Below, in pieces: positions 61,440 through 64,000 of a stretch of 64,000 nucleotides of DNA. The notes below the pieces were generated by a model. The model was given only the letters and a program-made list of their open reading frames with translations. It ran no database searches and was not told the origin of the DNA. Each line of letters starts with the position of its first letter. Positions within the stretch are counted from its first letter, which is position 1. Origin of the DNA: a bacterium (lineage in GTDB: Bacteria > Verrucomicrobiota > Verrucomicrobiia > Limisphaerales > UBA11358); the NCBI GenBank assembly GCA_021817945.1, contig JAKAFL010000001.1, positions 1 to 64,000 of the forward strand, written 5' to 3'. The position numbers and the translations under genes are program-made.

Positions 61440-63125
61440 ATGCTGGCAGCGTTACGCATCAAAAATCTCGCCTTGGTGAGTGATTTGACTTTTGAACCAA
61501 AGCCCGGCCTGAACGTCATCACAGGAGAAACGGGTGCGGGAAAGTCTATTATTATTGGCGCGCTAAACCTTTTAGTGGGAGGCAGGGCAGGGCGGCATTT
61601 GATCCGCGACGGTGAGGAAACCTGCATGGTGGAGGGGGTTTTTGAGCTGAGGGATAAAAGCCTGCTGGACCGCATCCAGGTTTTTCTGAATGAGAACGGG
61701 CTGGAGTCCTGTGAGGAGGGGCAACTAATCCTTAAGCGCAGCCTGGGAATCTCCGGCGGCAACCGTCAATTTGTAAACGGGTCGCCAGCCACCATGGCCC
61801 AACTTGCTTTACTGGGTGATTGGCTGCTGGATATTCATGGGCCGCACGACCACCAATCCCTTCTTCATCCGAACCGGCAATTGGCCATATTGGATGCGTA
61901 CGGGGGGTTGGAATTCGATCGGGTTGCATTTGGCAAGCTTGTTACCGGACGGCGGGCTTTGGAGCGACAAAAGGCGGAATTGGGCCTGGATGAGGAAGAG
62001 ATGTCACGCCAGGTTGAAATGCTCCGGTTTCAAGTAGAGGAAATTAAAATGGCCAGATTAAAACCTGGCGAGGACGTTGATTTGGCACAGGAACACCAGC
62101 GTGTGAGTCAATCTGCAAGGTTAATGCAGATCACCTCCGCCGCCCTGCTGGTTCTGGGTGAAAGTGATGATTCCCTTTTCAATCTTTCTGGAATTTTGGG
62201 AAAACACCTGGCGGACTTGGCCCGAATTGACCCGCAATCCTCGCATTTGGCATCAAACCATGCACAGGTCAGCGCTGGATTGAGGGATTTGCAAATGGAA
62301 CTGGGCCGTTACGCAGACCGGCTGGAAACCAACCCGGCACGGCTGGCCGAACTGGAGGAACGCATCAATTTGCTTCACACACTGCAACGCAAGTATGGCC
62401 GGACCCTGGAGCAGGTGATGGCCACCGGCGAGGAGGCGGAACGCAGACTGGCGCTGTTGGAGGGACGTGACCTGGAACTGGAGCGCTTGAACAAGGCCTT
62501 GTCCGATATGGATGCCGAACTTGTCCGCGCCGGGGACAAACTCTCCCAGGCTCGCAAAAAAACCATTCCGGATTTGGTCAAAGCCATCAGCCGACAACTA
62601 CAGGGTCTGGGTTTCAAGCAGAGTCGGCTGGAGATTCAATGGAACGAAGCAGCCCTGGCCAGGCAAAACAGTCCTTCTGAATGGGGGGAACATGGGTATG
62701 ATTCCGTTGAATTCATGTTCACACCCAATCCAGGGGAAATGCCAAAGCCATTGAGGGCCATCGCATCCTCCGGGGAAATGGCCCGGGTGATGCTGGCCTT
62801 AAAAACGGCGTTGGCAGCCCAGGATGAAATTCCGGTGCTGGTATTTGATGAAGTGGATGCAAACGTAGGCGGCGAAACAGCCAGGGCTGTCGGGGAAAAA
62901 ATGAAAAAAATCGCCGCCCGGCGCCAGGTCTTTTGCATTTCCCATCTTCCCCAAGTCGCGGCGGCAGCGGATGCTCATTTTGTGGTTTCCAAGCAGGTGA
63001 AAAATGGTCGCACCGTGTCCGAAATGAAATGGCTGGATAAACCTATGCGAGTGACCGAAGTGGCCAGGATGCTGGGTGGCCAGTCCGAGGCTTCACGCAA
63101 GCATGCCGAGGCATTGCTGGCTTAA
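61440..63125 (+). CDS. recN: DNA repair protein RecN
   Basis: 'MLAALRIKNLALVSDLTFEPKPGLNVITGETGAGKSIIIGAL', 'VLVFDEVDANVGGETARAVGEKM', 'CISHLPQVAAAADAHF'. Confidence 0.96.
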   Translation: MLAALRIKNLALVSDLTFEPKPGLNVITGETGAGKSIIIGALNLLVGGRAGRHLIRDGEETCMVEGVFELRDKSLLDRIQVFLNENGLESCEEGQLILKRSLGISGGNRQFVNGSPATMAQLALLGDWLLDIHGPHDHQSLLHPNRQLAILDAYGGLEFDRVAFGKLVTGRRALERQKAELGLDEEEMSRQVEMLRFQVEEIKMARLKPGEDVDLAQEHQRVSQSARLMQITSAALLVLGESDDSLFNLSGILGKHLADLARIDPQSSHLASNHAQVSAGLRDLQMELGRYADRLETNPARLAELEERINLLHTLQRKYGRTLEQVMATGEEAERRLALLEGRDLELERLNKALSDMDAELVRAGDKLSQARKKTIPDLVKAISRQLQGLGFKQSRLEIQWNEAALARQNSPSEWGEHGYDSVEFMFTPNPGEMPKPLRAIASSGEMARVMLALKTALAAQDEIPVLVFDEVDANVGGETARAVGEKMKKIAARRQVFCISHLPQVAAAADAHFVVSKQVKNGRTVSEMKWLDKPMRVTEVARMLGGQSEASRKHAEALLA

Positions 63126-63155
63126 AATCCAGAAGCATGATGCACCGGGGGGTCT

Positions 63156-64000
63156 TCATTTCCGGGAAACCATGGACCTGCGCCATGCCTGCACCGCCAA
63201 TGCACCCACGCATGTCCATCCAAAAACATCGCCATGGCGATTATACCAAGTGCCGGGCTCAGCGGCTCCACTCGATGGCAGCGGTACATCTGCATGAATG
63301 AATCCACGCCCGTACTCGCTGCCTCCTGGGGTCCGAAACAAACGTTCCACTCCGCCTTGGGAATTAATGAGGCAAGTGACCCCGTTGTTGGCGCAGCGAA
63401 ACATGGGTATGCCATTTTCAACAGCACGAAACACCGCATTGGCCATGTGCTGCCACTGCTCTGAACCCTGGCCAAACCAGCCATCATTTGTCAGGTTTAC
63501 GAAAAAGTCTATGTCTTGGCGGGCTGCGGAACGTGCCACCCCGGGGAATGTGTCCTCAAAGCAAATCAACACCGAAGTGTGGCAGGAAGCCGGCACCATC
63601 CCTGTCTGTCCGCCCGGGCTGCCCAGGTAAACGACTCCAGGCTGATCTGAGGGTTGGGCATGGGCTAAATCCGGTGAAGGGTTTGACGGTTTTTCTAATC
63701 CTGTGATTTCAAAGCGTTGGGGACCCTTGCCTGGCGTCCATGCTCCTGAAATGGGTGTCAACCACTTTAGAAACGGCAGCCATTTTGAAAATGGCACATA
63801 CTCCCCAAAAATCACAAGTTTTTGCTTGTGGTAAGCACCCGCAAGCCTGCCTTCTGGGTTGACCAGAAAAGCGGCATTATAATAATTGGTTTCAGCGGAG
63901 GTTTCCTCCACGTCCTCGCCGTTTAGAATCATCCAAACATGATGTTGCCGCGCCAACAGGCTGATGCGGTTGCAATTCTCGGGACTCATTTCTGGCACTG
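63156..64000 (-). CDS. lnt: Apolipoprotein N-acyltransferase, C-terminal part (truncated by window end)
   Basis: 'YHKQKLVIFGEYVPF', 'VLICFEDTFPGVAR', 'FVNLTNDGWFGQGSEQWQHM' of the nitrilase domain. Confidence 0.92.
   Translation of the reverse strand, partial: VPEMSPENCNRISLLARQHHVWMILNGEDVEETSAETNYYNAAFLVNPEGRLAGAYHKQKLVIFGEYVPFSKWLPFLKWLTPISGAWTPGKGPQRFEITGLEKPSNPSPDLAHAQPSDQPGVVYLGSPGGQTGMVPASCHTSVLICFEDTFPGVARSAARQDIDFFVNLTNDGWFGQGSEQWQHMANAVFRAVENGIPMFRCANNGVTCLINSQGGVERLFRTPGGSEYGRGFIHADVPLPSSGAAEPGTWYNRHGDVFGWTCVGALAVQAWRRSMVSRK

Overview
The window is a chromosomal segment that reads as Verrucomicrobia/Planctomycetes-like (PVC-type). This is inferred from a PEP-CTERM protein, a PSCyt1-like cytochrome, KDO/LPS genes and multiheme cytochromes; no search was run. 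Most of it is housekeeping: holA, metH, ppdK, a class I fumarase alpha/beta pair, aceE with a divergent lipoate ligase, GH27 alpha-galactosidase, kdsB, pyrG, folC, sdhCAB, uxaC, dnaG, a CbiX-like chelatase, an aminotransferase, recN and a truncated lnt. A heavy-metal-type RND efflux operon lies at 12.3-18.4 kb. The most unusual region is 35.3-51.0 kb. It encodes a membrane-anchored FNR/[2Fe-2S] reductase, a protein fusing two cNMP-binding domains to a ferredoxin with four [4Fe-4S] motifs, a cytochrome b-like membrane protein, a decaheme cytochrome, a duplicated HbpS/GlcG-like protein, an outer-membrane beta-barrel candidate, a second decaheme cytochrome with LVIVD-like repeats, an NHL propeller and a c554-like cytochrome. 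I propose this as a candidate trans-envelope (extracellular) electron conduit with possible cyclic-nucleotide gating. Other notable points: an RND adaptor that appears to lack both halves of its lipoyl domain, a small secreted protein translationally coupled inside that operon, and a minus-strand terminator with an overlapping G-rich tract upstream of the aminotransferase gene. No tRNA, rRNA or CRISPR was found.
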